Shown piece after piece: positions 55,180-63,707 of a stretch of 64,000 bases of DNA (the first letter of the stretch is position 1; each line of letters opens with the position of its first letter). The notes below the pieces were generated by a model, which was not told the origin of the DNA, ran no database searches, and saw only the letters and a list, made by a program, of their open reading frames with translations. A program made the position numbers and the translations under genes. This DNA is from Erythrobacter sp. YT30 (GTDB taxonomy: Bacteria; Pseudomonadota; Alphaproteobacteria; Sphingomonadales; Sphingomonadaceae): positions 519,501 through 583,500 of the forward strand of contig NZ_LMAF01000002.1 of assembly GCF_001542875.1 (NCBI RefSeq). The letters run 5' to 3'.

Positions 55180-55225
55180 TGCAGGCGGTGCGCTCGCGAA
55201 GAAGAGTGCTCCAATCCTAGCAGAT

Positions 55226-56803
55226 CTATTCGCTTAATTCGCCCCACTCAGCGCGCAATGGGCCAAAGTCTGGATTGAGCTGCACTTCTACGCCCCGCTC
55301 ATTCAGGATTGCAGCCGCTTCTTCGCCTTCTTCCGCATTTCCGGAAAGCACAATCGGCACATCCACGCGCCCAGCAGCCCATTCAATGACGCCCAGTGCG
55401 CGTATGCCGTCCATTGTCGGGCCGTCTTCGCCGAAAGGGATCGCATTTGGGAGAGCAGCGAGCGGGGGGAGAAGCTCGATGGTCCAATCAGGCTCGGTAG
55501 CAGCAATGCGCCGTTCGAGCGCACGGTAGGCGGCAAGCGTCGCTCCTTCTAGTCTCTCAGCACGGACCATCGCCTTGCGCCGTGTTCGATCTACCAGAAC
55601 GTCGTCCTCACTCACACCCGCAACAAGAGCGAGGCGGGTCGCGAGTGTTGCAGCTCGTTCGAGAGCTGCAGCCTCTTCGCGTGCGCGTGCCGTAGAAAGT
55701 TGCGCCTGCTCTGCAGCAGAGGCGCCGGTGGGCACCTGAAACTGAGTGAGTGTGAGTTCAACAGGCTGATCAAGGCGGGCTGAAAGCGCGCGCTCGATCT
55801 GGGCTTCGGCCGATGTATCGACCGTCGGCGTCAGCATTTTCGCGACGACGGCTACGGGCTCTGTGCCGAACTCGATCTCTAGCTCGTCTAGAATTGAGTC
55901 GGATGGAAACTTCTCTCGAATTTCCGCCCGGACAATGCGCTGCGCATTGGTTTGCCAGGCGATCTGCTGCAGCGAAAAGGCCAGCGGGATGGCAAGCGCG
56001 ATAAAGACCACTGCTACGGCAATGTTTTGGAAAAACGTGTTGCGCTCACTCAGAGAGGTGCGGAAGCCATAAAGCCGGGCCATGGCCAGTGCAGTGAGCG
56101 CGATCGTGATAAGGTTGGTGACATACAGCAGCAGAGCGCCTGAAAAGACTGTCCAATTCAGCGTCGCAAGGCCAAATCCCACAACCGCAAGAGGCGGCAT
56201 CAATGCGGTAGCAATAGCGACGCCCACAATCGTACCTTCACGTCCTCTGATCATTGCATAGGCGCCTGCGAGCGCTGAGAATAGAGCGACAAACAGGTCG
56301 AAAAGGTTGGGCTGCGTGCGTGCGGCGATTTCGGGCGTGATTGTCTGAATAGGCGACAAAAATACCAGTCCCGCCGTCAGCGCTATCGCCATAAAGCTTC
56401 CCCAAAACAGGCTGCGCGCAGACTGCTTCAGCCATTGGAAATCACCAATCGCAAGCGCAAAGCCCAATCCCATGATCGGATCCATCAAAGGCGATAAGAG
56501 CATCGCGCCAATGACAACCGCGGGCGATGACAGCAGAAGGCCAAGCACGGCAATCCCTGCGCTCATTGCCGTCATGAACAGATAGCGTTCCGAAAGCGAA
56601 CACTCTGCACGACGTTTTTCAATCACTTCAGCCTGATCGATGGCCCCTGTGATCTCCTCACGCCACCAGCTCTTCAGGGATTTGACGACCTGGTGATAAG
56701 GGGACGTCTGTTCATCACTGATTGTCGATGAAGTCGACGACGTGATAGGTCGGTAACCTGATGAAGATGGCACGCGTGGCGCGGAATTGCTGTCGTCGTT
56801 CAC
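55226..56803 (-). CDS. DUF389 family membrane protein
   Basis: 525 residues from a GTG. The N-terminal about 60 residues are polar and Ser/Thr-rich. About seven helices occur between 70 and 290, with the DUF389 core SSPAVVIGAMLLSPLMDPIMGLGFALAIGD and GREGTIVGVAIATALMPPLAVVGFGLA. The C-terminal about 240 residues are soluble, with an OmpA-like pattern (IVLSGNAEEGEEAAAILNERGVEV) and a coiled-coil-like stretch. The function is unknown. It is divergent from the TelA-like gene. Confidence 0.88.
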   Translation of the reverse strand: MNDDSNSAPRVPSSSGYRPITSSTSSTISDEQTSPYHQVVKSLKSWWREEITGAIDQAEVIEKRRAECSLSERYLFMTAMSAGIAVLGLLLSSPAVVIGAMLLSPLMDPIMGLGFALAIGDFQWLKQSARSLFWGSFMAIALTAGLVFLSPIQTITPEIAARTQPNLFDLFVALFSALAGAYAMIRGREGTIVGVAIATALMPPLAVVGFGLATLNWTVFSGALLLYVTNLITIALTALAMARLYGFRTSLSERNTFFQNIAVAVVFIALAIPLAFSLQQIAWQTNAQRIVRAEIREKFPSDSILDELEIEFGTEPVAVVAKMLTPTVDTSAEAQIERALSARLDQPVELTLTQFQVPTGASAAEQAQLSTARAREEAAALERAATLATRLALVAGVSEDDVLVDRTRRKAMVRAERLEGATLAAYRALERRIAATEPDWTIELLPPLAALPNAIPFGEDGPTMDGIRALGVIEWAAGRVDVPIVLSGNAEEGEEAAAILNERGVEVQLNPDFGPLRAEWGELSE

Positions 56804-57016
56804 TTCGTATGGATGCCTTAAAACTCTTTCGATGAGTCGCGGAAAACGTGCATCTACCCGCGCTTCCGACCAAACGCCAACATTCTCATGTAAACGGCAA
56901 TGGACGCATGGCCTTGTTCCGGGCTAGTCTGACTTGAAAGGTGTGTTTTAGATACCTAATACAGTTATCAAAGGAGCGCGCTGCGATCCAGCGCCGCTGA
57001 GGGAGCAACAAAGCGC

Positions 57017-58249
57017 ATGAGCACGGAAACTTCGCCAGAATTGAACATCGCCACCACGACCAAGACTGCCACCGATTTTGAGCTGACCCCGCCCGATCCG
57101 GTGCCGGTTGTTGCCCCGGAGAAGGCTGCAGGACTTGTTCCGGTTTCCGATGAGCAGAAATCAAAGCTGGATACGAAAGTCGATGCCTTTGTCGCGGATT
57201 TAATTTCGCAGGATGCCAATTCGCCTGCTTTTGGTGAAAAGGTCGATCAGATCACGCGGATGGGCCAGGAACAGATCCGCGCTGCGGCAGCACATTCCAA
57301 CCGCTTTCTCGATCGTCCAGTGCGCGCGATGGACAGCGACAGCTCTGTTGGCAGTGACCTTGCTGAATTGCGCCGCACAGTTGAAGACCTTGATCCTGGC
57401 CGCAAAGGCAAGCTGCTTTCGCCACGCAAGCTGTTTGGCATTATACCGTTTGGCAGCAAGCTGAAGAATTACTTCGACAGCTACACTTCAGCGCAGGGTC
57501 ACATTCAGGCGATCCTGGAGCGCCTTGAAGGTGGCAAGAAAGAACTGCACCTCGACAATGCGGCTATCGACACTGAGCGGCAGAAGCTCTGGGAAGCGAT
57601 GGGCGAACTTGAACAAATGATCCACATCGCCAAGGCGCTGGACGGTAAGCTTGAAGCAAAGGCTTTGGAGCTCGACAGCTCCGATCCAGAGAAGGCAAAG
57701 GCCCTGCGTGAAAGCGCGCTTTTCTATGTCCGCCAGCGGACGCAGGATTTGCTGACGCAAATGGCGGTTTCGGTTCAGGGCTATCTCGCGCTCGATCTCG
57801 TCAAGAAGAACAATGTTGAGCTCGTGAAAGGCGTTGATCGCGCTAGCACCACGACCGTTGGCGCGCTGCGCACCGCAGTGACTGTCGCTCAGGCAATGAC
57901 GAACCAGAAACTGGTGTTGCAGCAGATCACGTCTCTCAACCAGACGACCAGCGACATCATCGACAGCACCAGCACTCTGCTACGCGAACAAACCGGCCAG
58001 ATTCACGAGCAGGCCGCCTCTTCCACGATCCCGCTCGAAACACTGCAACGCGCTTTCCAGAACATCTATGACACGATGGATGAAGTGGACGAGTTTAAGG
58101 TTCGCGCACTCGACAGCATGAAGCAGACTGTGAATGTGCTGACCGATGAAGTCGAGAAGTCGAAAGGCTATATCGCCCGTGCTGAGGGCCAAGCGCAGGC
58201 ACAGGCAAAAGTCGCAAGCGAGCCTTCGCTGCTAGCGCTGGATAGCTAA
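57017..58249 (+). CDS. TelA/KlaA-type toxic anion resistance protein
   Basis: 410 residues, largely helical and cytoplasmic. The family core is visible: LVPVSDEQKSKLDTKVDAFVADLI, GRKGKLLSPRKLFGIIPFGSKLKNYFDSYTSAQGHIQAILERLEGGKKEL, then ALRTAVTVAQAMTNQKLVLQQITSLNQTTSDIIDSTSTLLREQ. Members are linked to tellurite and other toxic-compound or envelope-stress responses, mechanism unclear. It is followed by the XpaC-like gene 15 nt later, the usual partner. Confidence 0.9.
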   Translation: MSTETSPELNIATTTKTATDFELTPPDPVPVVAPEKAAGLVPVSDEQKSKLDTKVDAFVADLISQDANSPAFGEKVDQITRMGQEQIRAAAAHSNRFLDRPVRAMDSDSSVGSDLAELRRTVEDLDPGRKGKLLSPRKLFGIIPFGSKLKNYFDSYTSAQGHIQAILERLEGGKKELHLDNAAIDTERQKLWEAMGELEQMIHIAKALDGKLEAKALELDSSDPEKAKALRESALFYVRQRTQDLLTQMAVSVQGYLALDLVKKNNVELVKGVDRASTTTVGALRTAVTVAQAMTNQKLVLQQITSLNQTTSDIIDSTSTLLREQTGQIHEQAASSTIPLETLQRAFQNIYDTMDEVDEFKVRALDSMKQTVNVLTDEVEKSKGYIARAEGQAQAQAKVASEPSLLALDS

Positions 58250-58264
58250 GGAACATCTGCGCGA

Positions 58265-59080
58265 ATGCCCGATAGCACCAGCCAATCCGATCAAATTCTC
58301 AGCGCAGCGGGTAAGTCGCTTGCCACGCAACGCGAGGGCGGCACGCACCGTCCGGGCGCTGGAAGGAGTATCGGCAAAGGTTCCGCACAAGCCAAAATCA
58401 AACATTGGATAAAGCGAGGCGCATATCTCGCCGCGGCACTCATGGCGATTTTTGTTGGGACGGGAGTCTTGGGTTGGATTGCGGGAGGCATCCAATTCTG
58501 GGGGCTAATGTTGCTGGCCTTGGCGGTAGTTGCCGCTTTGGGCGTTTTCTTCCTCGCTCCAACACCAAAACCGCCCAAGCGATCTGAGCTCAAGAAAGGC
58601 AACCCCAAGCAGATGGTCGCCCGCGTCGAGCTTTGGCTGGAAGCGCAGCGCAGCGCCCTTCCCCCTGCGGCGGCTGCAATCATCGAGAAGATGGGCGCGC
58701 AATTGGATGCCCTCGGTGTCCAGCTTGAAACAATGGAAGAAAGGCACCCAGCCGTGGCTGAAGTGCGCGAGCTCGTTGGCGAATATATTCCCGAAACCAT
58801 CGACAATTACCGAAAGATTCCGGAACATCTTCGCCGCGAAGAGCATGCTGGCGGTACGGCGGATGATAGGCTGGTCACCAGTCTTACGAAACTGTCTGGA
58901 GAAATTGATCGGGTCACAAGGCGTCTGGCTGAGGGGGCGCTAGATGATCTGGCGGTCAAGTCGCGCTATTTGGAATATCGATACGGGGGGGATGAAATGC
59001 TTGAGGACCTGACAAATTCGCCTGATACGGGCGTACCCCTGCCTGACTTTTCCGCAACGCCCAGCAAGCAAACGCGCTAG
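58265..59080 (+). CDS. XpaC-like membrane protein, partner of TelA
   Basis: 271 residues. A polar N-terminus (about 50), two adjacent transmembrane helices (AYLAAALMAIFVGTGVLGWIAGG and FWGLMLLALAVVAALGVFFL), and a C-terminal helical domain of about 150 residues with EVRELVGEYIPETIDNYRKIPEHLRRE, resembling the 5-bromo-4-chloroindolyl phosphate hydrolysis (XpaC) family. The homology is partial. The pairing with TelA matches the commonly seen xpaC-telA arrangement, which supports the call. Confidence 0.7.
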   Translation: MPDSTSQSDQILSAAGKSLATQREGGTHRPGAGRSIGKGSAQAKIKHWIKRGAYLAAALMAIFVGTGVLGWIAGGIQFWGLMLLALAVVAALGVFFLAPTPKPPKRSELKKGNPKQMVARVELWLEAQRSALPPAAAAIIEKMGAQLDALGVQLETMEERHPAVAEVRELVGEYIPETIDNYRKIPEHLRREEHAGGTADDRLVTSLTKLSGEIDRVTRRLAEGALDDLAVKSRYLEYRYGGDEMLEDLTNSPDTGVPLPDFSATPSKQTR

Positions 59081-59085
59081 ACTTC

Positions 59086-59388
59086 ATGCGCGTAACTCTT
59101 CCACATTCGCTCGGCCGCGAAGAAGTGCGCCGCCGCCTTCACGTTCACGCACCCGAGATCGCAGACTATTTCCCTCGCGGCATGGCAACAGTTGAAACCA
59201 GCTGGCCAAGCGAGGATGTGATGGGCCTTGTCATTACTGCGGCAGGGCAACGCATTCCCGGCACCATCGAAGTGGCCGACACCGAAGTGGCAATCGAAAT
59301 GCAATTGCCTCCCTTGCTGGGCTTCTTACGCGGCACTCTTGAACGCGCGGTCAAGCAAAACGGCGGCAAGCTGCTCGAAAAAGAGTAG
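59086..59388 (+). CDS. Polyhydroxyalkanoic acid system family protein
   Basis: 100 residues. The N-terminus LPHSLGREEVRRRLHVHAPEIADYF and the body VITAAGQRIPGTIEVADTEVAIEMQLPPLLGFLRGTLERAVKQNGGKLL match the PHA_gran_rgn small-protein family, which occurs beside PHA granule genes in some bacteria. Here no phaC or phasin lies nearby. It is 5 nt after the XpaC-like gene, so it belongs to that operon. Confidence 0.78.
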   Translation: MRVTLPHSLGREEVRRRLHVHAPEIADYFPRGMATVETSWPSEDVMGLVITAAGQRIPGTIEVADTEVAIEMQLPPLLGFLRGTLERAVKQNGGKLLEKE

Positions 59389-59484
59389 CCTCGAATACAA
59401 ACAAAAAACTCAAGAATTGATCCGAACTAGGTGCCAATACGAGGTTGGCTCAGGGGCGCGATTCCTGCCATCCTTTCCGAAGGT

Positions 59485-59502
59485 TGTCATCTTTAGCTGA
59501 CA
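59485..59502. promoter_or_regulatory. TGT-N12-ACA site upstream of the heme oxygenase gene
   Basis: TGTCA-N8-TGACA fits TGT-N12-ACA, the motif bound by PpsR/CrtJ-type light/redox repressors of photosynthesis genes. It lies 53-70 bp before the heme oxygenase start. Such a short motif arises by chance about once per 4 kb, so function rests on context. Confidence 0.4.
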
Positions 59503-59555
59503 TCATTGGCGTCATATGCTATTGACATTATTGGGACAAAGGACGGCCCCGGGTC

Positions 59556-60275
59556 ATGCAAGAGGCACTCACATTGGCAAGCTCATTTCTGGAAATCAAA
59601 GACCGCGAGCATGCTGAAATCCTGCGGAAAAAACTTCGTGAGGCTACTTCGGCCGCGCATGACAGGCTCGACAATCTGATGAGGGATGCTGCTGGATGGA
59701 CAACGCGTGACGAATACGTGCAGTTCCTGCAGCTCCAACTCGCAGCTCGCGCGCCGATCGAAATGTGGCTGAAAGCAAACGCGCCTCGGCACCTGCATCC
59801 GCCCGCGCAATGCGCGCATATCGTAAGCGATCTCACGTCCATAGACGCTAAGACGCCGTCTGAATGCAAGACACTGCAGACAGGCTTCACAATCCCATCA
59901 GCTTTGGACGATGACAAAGACGCTTCTGCCCTAGGTGCAGCGTGGACGCTGGCCGGCTCGGCTCTCGGCAACCGCGCTATTCTAAAAGACATGCGCCGCG
60001 CGGCAGCACAGCAAGGCAGTGATGCCTGGCCTCATTCCTTCCTCGGCGATCCTGATATGCTGGCGTTCTGGGGTGTCCTGAGGCGCCAGATTGAGCGTCC
60101 CGCTTCGTCTTCGGAAACCTGCGCGGCAGTTCAGGCATCGCTAGCTGTCTTCAATCATTTTATTGCGATCGCCGAGGCACACTTGGCCGCGGCTAGTCAG
60201 CATCGCGTTGGCGCCATTAATGAGCGCCCGACACTCGCACACTCTCCCCACTCTTGCCCTGCGGTCCATCAATGA
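59556..60275 (+). CDS. bphO: Biliverdin-producing heme oxygenase
   Basis: 239 residues. It opens heme to biliverdin IXa, CO and iron, supplying the chromophore of the phytochrome gene that follows. The proximal heme ligand is H35 in REATSAAHDRLD, and the distal helix glycine-rich region corresponds to AAWTLAGSALGNRAIL. The start has no strong ribosome site. The C-terminus carries a Cys-Pro (SCPAVHQ). Its stop overlaps the start of the phytochrome gene (ATGA), so the two are translationally coupled. Confidence 0.88.
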   Translation: MQEALTLASSFLEIKDREHAEILRKKLREATSAAHDRLDNLMRDAAGWTTRDEYVQFLQLQLAARAPIEMWLKANAPRHLHPPAQCAHIVSDLTSIDAKTPSECKTLQTGFTIPSALDDDKDASALGAAWTLAGSALGNRAILKDMRRAAAQQGSDAWPHSFLGDPDMLAFWGVLRRQIERPASSSETCAAVQASLAVFNHFIAIAEAHLAAASQHRVGAINERPTLAHSPHSCPAVHQ

Positions 60276-62908
60276 ACTTAATGCAATCATCCCCTGAGCT
60301 TACCGAATGCGATCGCGAACCCATTCATCACATCGCGGCCGTCCAGGATTTTGGTGGTCTTATCGCTGTCAACAGCGATTGGATGATCGCGCATCGATCG
60401 GTGAATTGCGAAAGCATGCTAAAGCTCAGCGAGCTGCCCGCACCCGGATCCCGATTGGCCGAATGCTTTTCTCCGCGTGCGATTGAACTGCTCAAGCGCT
60501 CAGTCGGCAAACTGTCGAGCGACGATGCGGTGGAACGCCTCTTTGGCGTTGCCTTGACTAATAACGGACCGCTCATGGATGTGGCAGTGCACGTGTCGGA
60601 CAGCACAATCATCATCGAGTTTGAGCGGCACGCTGCGCACGAATACGCCGATCATCTGGGCATAATCGGCCCGGTTCTCTCGCAACTTGATCCAATCGAC
60701 AATCTGGACGAACTCTGCACAAAGGCAGCTAAACTGGCGCGCGACATGCTTGGGTATGATCGGGTGATGGTTTATAAGTTTCACCCAGATCAAAGCGGTG
60801 AAGTTGTCGCCGAAGACAGGCGAGACGACCTCGAACCGTACTTGGGACTGCGTTATCCTCGCGAAGATATTCCGCAACAAGCGCGCGATCTTTTCAAACG
60901 CAACCGGATGCGGGTGATTGCCGATATGGATGCCGATCCTGTTCCGATTGAACCTGCAATCGGAGTGAATAAACGGCCGCTTGATCTTTCCATGAGCATG
61001 CTGCGTTCGCATTCGAAAATGCATGTCGAATACATGCGGAACATGGGCGTTTCCGCATCGCTCGCGATTGCCATCGTTACCCAAGACAAATTGTGGGGCA
61101 TGGTTTCCTGCCACAATTACAAACCTCGGGTTCCGGCCTATTCTCTACGCACGGTGGCTGAGATGTTCAGCCAGATGTTCTCGCTAATGGTAGACCGTAT
61201 TGCTTCGGGCAAGGCCAACACGATGCGCGCAAAAGCGCAATTGCTTCACGAACGGCTGATGGTGCGTTTGGCCAACGGGGAATCGCTTTTTGACAACCTT
61301 GAGCTGATCGGGGATCAGCTATCTGGGCTAATCCAGCATGATGGGCTGTCGGCGTTCTTTGACGGGCAGTATAAAACCATCGGTGTTGCACCTGATCAGG
61401 TGGGCTTTCACGCTCTAACGCCGACATTGGCAACGATGCCAATCAGTAAAGTTGTGTCCATGAATTGCCTCGCTGAATTCATCCCTGATGCACGCAAGTT
61501 TCAGTCGACGGTAACCGGCGCATTGATCCTACCAATATCTAGATCACCGCGCGATTACCTAGTCCTTTGGCGCAGACCGCTCAGCCAGACGATCACATGG
61601 GCGGGCGATCCTGCAAAAGCCATCGCGCCCGAAGGAGAACGCTTGCAACCGCGCGGCAGCTTCGCCGCCTGGGTCGAAACGGTTGAGGGGTGCAGCGAAG
61701 ACTGGACGGCTGATGAAGTGCAAGTCGCAGAAAGCCTGCGCACAACTCTGCTCGAAGTGATCCTGCGGATGAGCGACGAAGCCTCAAGAGAGCGCGCGCG
61801 GGCGCAGGAACAGCAGGAATTGCTAATATCCGAGCTCAATCACCGCGTGCGCAACATCCTTAATCTAATTCGGAGCCTGGTCGCACAATCACAGCACGAC
61901 GCACATAGCGTCGCCAGCTTTGCAAACATCATCGGCGGGCGCATCTCAGCGCTTGCATCTGCACACGATAACATCACGCGTGAAAATTGGGCGCCTGCCC
62001 CGCTGTCAAAACTATTCGAAACCGAGCTTGCCGCCTACCTCAATGATAAGCGTGAGCGTTTCAATATTCTTGGCGATGAGGTGCTTATCGGGCCAGAGGC
62101 TTACACCGTACTCGCTCTGGTTATCCATGAGTTGGTCACCAATTCTGCCAAGTACGGTAGTCTTTGTGATCGTTCGGGCCAGCTCGATGTCACATTTGAA
62201 CGCGACACATTCGGCGATCTCAAGATTTTGTGGCGCGAGCGCGGTGGTCCTCCTGTGAAATCTCCAACGCGGCGCGGTTTCGGATCGACCATCATCGAAC
62301 GATCGATACCCTACGAACTGAAGGGCGAGGCAGAATTGCGTTTCAAACTGTCTGGTCTAGAAGCTGATTTCCTCATCCCGAAGCGTTACATTGTCCCAGT
62401 TTCCGAGAAGATGGAGACTGCCAATGAGAATGATGCCGCTGATGAGGGAATGAGAGAGGACGGCGGGTCCTCGACGCCCGTTGAAGCACTTCCCCAGCAT
62501 GTGCTTGTGGTCGAAGACAGCATGATTATCGCTCTCGATACAGAAGAGAATCTGAAGCGCGTGGGCGTCAAAAACATCGATGTTGCTTCAAGCGTTGAGG
62601 GAGCGATCTCTGCTATCGAACGGCGTGTACCCGATTTCGCAATCGTGGATTTCAATCTCGGGATTGAGTCCAGTGAACCGGTAGCTCGTTCCTTGAAAGA
62701 TCGCGGAGTGCGGTTTGTGCTGGCAACAGGTTATGCGGAGATGGCGGACCAGATCGATCAATTCGGCGCGGACGGCCTGTTGCGCAAACCTTATGGTCTT
62801 ACCGAGATCGAGGAACTCATGAACGACTGGAACTCCGGTCCGACCTCTGAGACCACAGCAATTCCTGCCAGCGAAAATGAATCTACTGCGACCAAGTCAG
62901 CAGGGTGA
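60272..62908 (+). CDS. bphP: Bacteriophytochrome HWE-type sensor kinase with C-terminal receiver
   Basis: 878 residues from the ATG overlapping the heme oxygenase stop. Biliverdin-binding Cys C13 (ECDREPIHHI) and PAS domain are followed by GAF (YPREDIPQQARDLF; DLSMSMLRSHSKMHVEYMRNMGVSAS) and PHY with the tongue motif PRGSF at P460. The kinase is HWE/HisKA_2 type: phosphorylated H524 (ELNHRVRNILNLI), Asn-rich ATP lid and WRE. A receiver with D793 (FAIVDFNLG) ends the protein. It is a red/far-red photoreceptor hybrid kinase. Its end overlaps the convergent mannose isomerase gene by 26 nt. Confidence 0.93.
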   Translation: MNLMQSSPELTECDREPIHHIAAVQDFGGLIAVNSDWMIAHRSVNCESMLKLSELPAPGSRLAECFSPRAIELLKRSVGKLSSDDAVERLFGVALTNNGPLMDVAVHVSDSTIIIEFERHAAHEYADHLGIIGPVLSQLDPIDNLDELCTKAAKLARDMLGYDRVMVYKFHPDQSGEVVAEDRRDDLEPYLGLRYPREDIPQQARDLFKRNRMRVIADMDADPVPIEPAIGVNKRPLDLSMSMLRSHSKMHVEYMRNMGVSASLAIAIVTQDKLWGMVSCHNYKPRVPAYSLRTVAEMFSQMFSLMVDRIASGKANTMRAKAQLLHERLMVRLANGESLFDNLELIGDQLSGLIQHDGLSAFFDGQYKTIGVAPDQVGFHALTPTLATMPISKVVSMNCLAEFIPDARKFQSTVTGALILPISRSPRDYLVLWRRPLSQTITWAGDPAKAIAPEGERLQPRGSFAAWVETVEGCSEDWTADEVQVAESLRTTLLEVILRMSDEASRERARAQEQQELLISELNHRVRNILNLIRSLVAQSQHDAHSVASFANIIGGRISALASAHDNITRENWAPAPLSKLFETELAAYLNDKRERFNILGDEVLIGPEAYTVLALVIHELVTNSAKYGSLCDRSGQLDVTFERDTFGDLKILWRERGGPPVKSPTRRGFGSTIIERSIPYELKGEAELRFKLSGLEADFLIPKRYIVPVSEKMETANENDAADEGMREDGGSSTPVEALPQHVLVVEDSMIIALDTEENLKRVGVKNIDVASSVEGAISAIERRVPDFAIVDFNLGIESSEPVARSLKDRGVRFVLATGYAEMADQIDQFGADGLLRKPYGLTEIEELMNDWNSGPTSETTAIPASENESTATKSAG

Positions 62909-63707
62909 CTTCAGCCGATCCAAAATCCACCGCATCTATGTCAGGTGCGTAGAGGCACTGGCCAGATACCGCAGTGGCACCAGATCCGACTGCTGAAACT
63001 TGACCTTGCAAGGGAAGGACCAGCGCGCCTTCGGAATACTCTGCGCGCAGACCTTCTCTAGGCGTACCCACCACACGGTCCAACCGGAAATGCCGCTCGT
63101 CGATAAGGCACTGCTCGCTTTGCGTGACCTTGGCGCGATTCTTCGCGGAGTAAGGTCCAAAATTGGCAACCGCCATGGCGCGTTCCAGATGCAGCTCGCG
63201 CGGGCGACCATAATCGTAGAGGCGAAACGTAGTGTCGCTATTCTGCTGAATTTCCACCAATGACAGGCCGGGCCCGATTGCATGCACAGTACCTGCGGGC
63301 AGAAAGAACACATCACCTTCACGCGCGTCATGCCATTCGAGCAAATCCTCTATCGAACCATCAAACGCGGCTGCTGCGACATCTTCGGCTGCGTAGTCTT
63401 GCTTGAAACCAATGGCGAGTTTTGCATTTGGCTCCGCATCGATGACTAGCCAGCATTCCTCTTTTCCATCCTCACCAACGACGGCGTTCTCATTGCTTGG
63501 GTGGACCTGAACTGACAGCTTTTCGCTGGTGAATAGGTATTTGACCAAAAGCTCGTCACACGCGGGCACCGGATCGAACCAGATCTCTCCAATTCGTTTT
63601 CCCTTAGGCGCGACAAAAGGATGGGGGAGTAAGTCACGGCCCCAGACCTTCTCAACCTCAATAGTGTCGAGCCTTTGGGCTTCAGACGGTGTTGGCCTTG
63701 CATTCAT
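62883..63707 (-). CDS. Class I mannose-6-phosphate isomerase
   Basis: 274 residues of the short type I form. Metal-site motifs: LSVQVHPSNENA (His and Gln), CWLVIDAEPNAKLAIG, the AGTVHAIGPGLSLVEIQQNSDTTFRLYDYGR segment with the second His and catalytic Arg. It interconverts fructose-6-phosphate and mannose-6-phosphate. Its start overlaps the stop of the guanylyltransferase gene by 4 nt, forming a GDP-mannose supply operon for polysaccharide or glycolipid synthesis. Confidence 0.92.
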   Translation of the reverse strand: MNARPTPSEAQRLDTIEVEKVWGRDLLPHPFVAPKGKRIGEIWFDPVPACDELLVKYLFTSEKLSVQVHPSNENAVVGEDGKEECWLVIDAEPNAKLAIGFKQDYAAEDVAAAAFDGSIEDLLEWHDAREGDVFFLPAGTVHAIGPGLSLVEIQQNSDTTFRLYDYGRPRELHLERAMAVANFGPYSAKNRAKVTQSEQCLIDERHFRLDRVVGTPREGLRAEYSEGALVLPLQGQVSAVGSGATAVSGQCLYAPDIDAVDFGSAEVTLLTWSQ

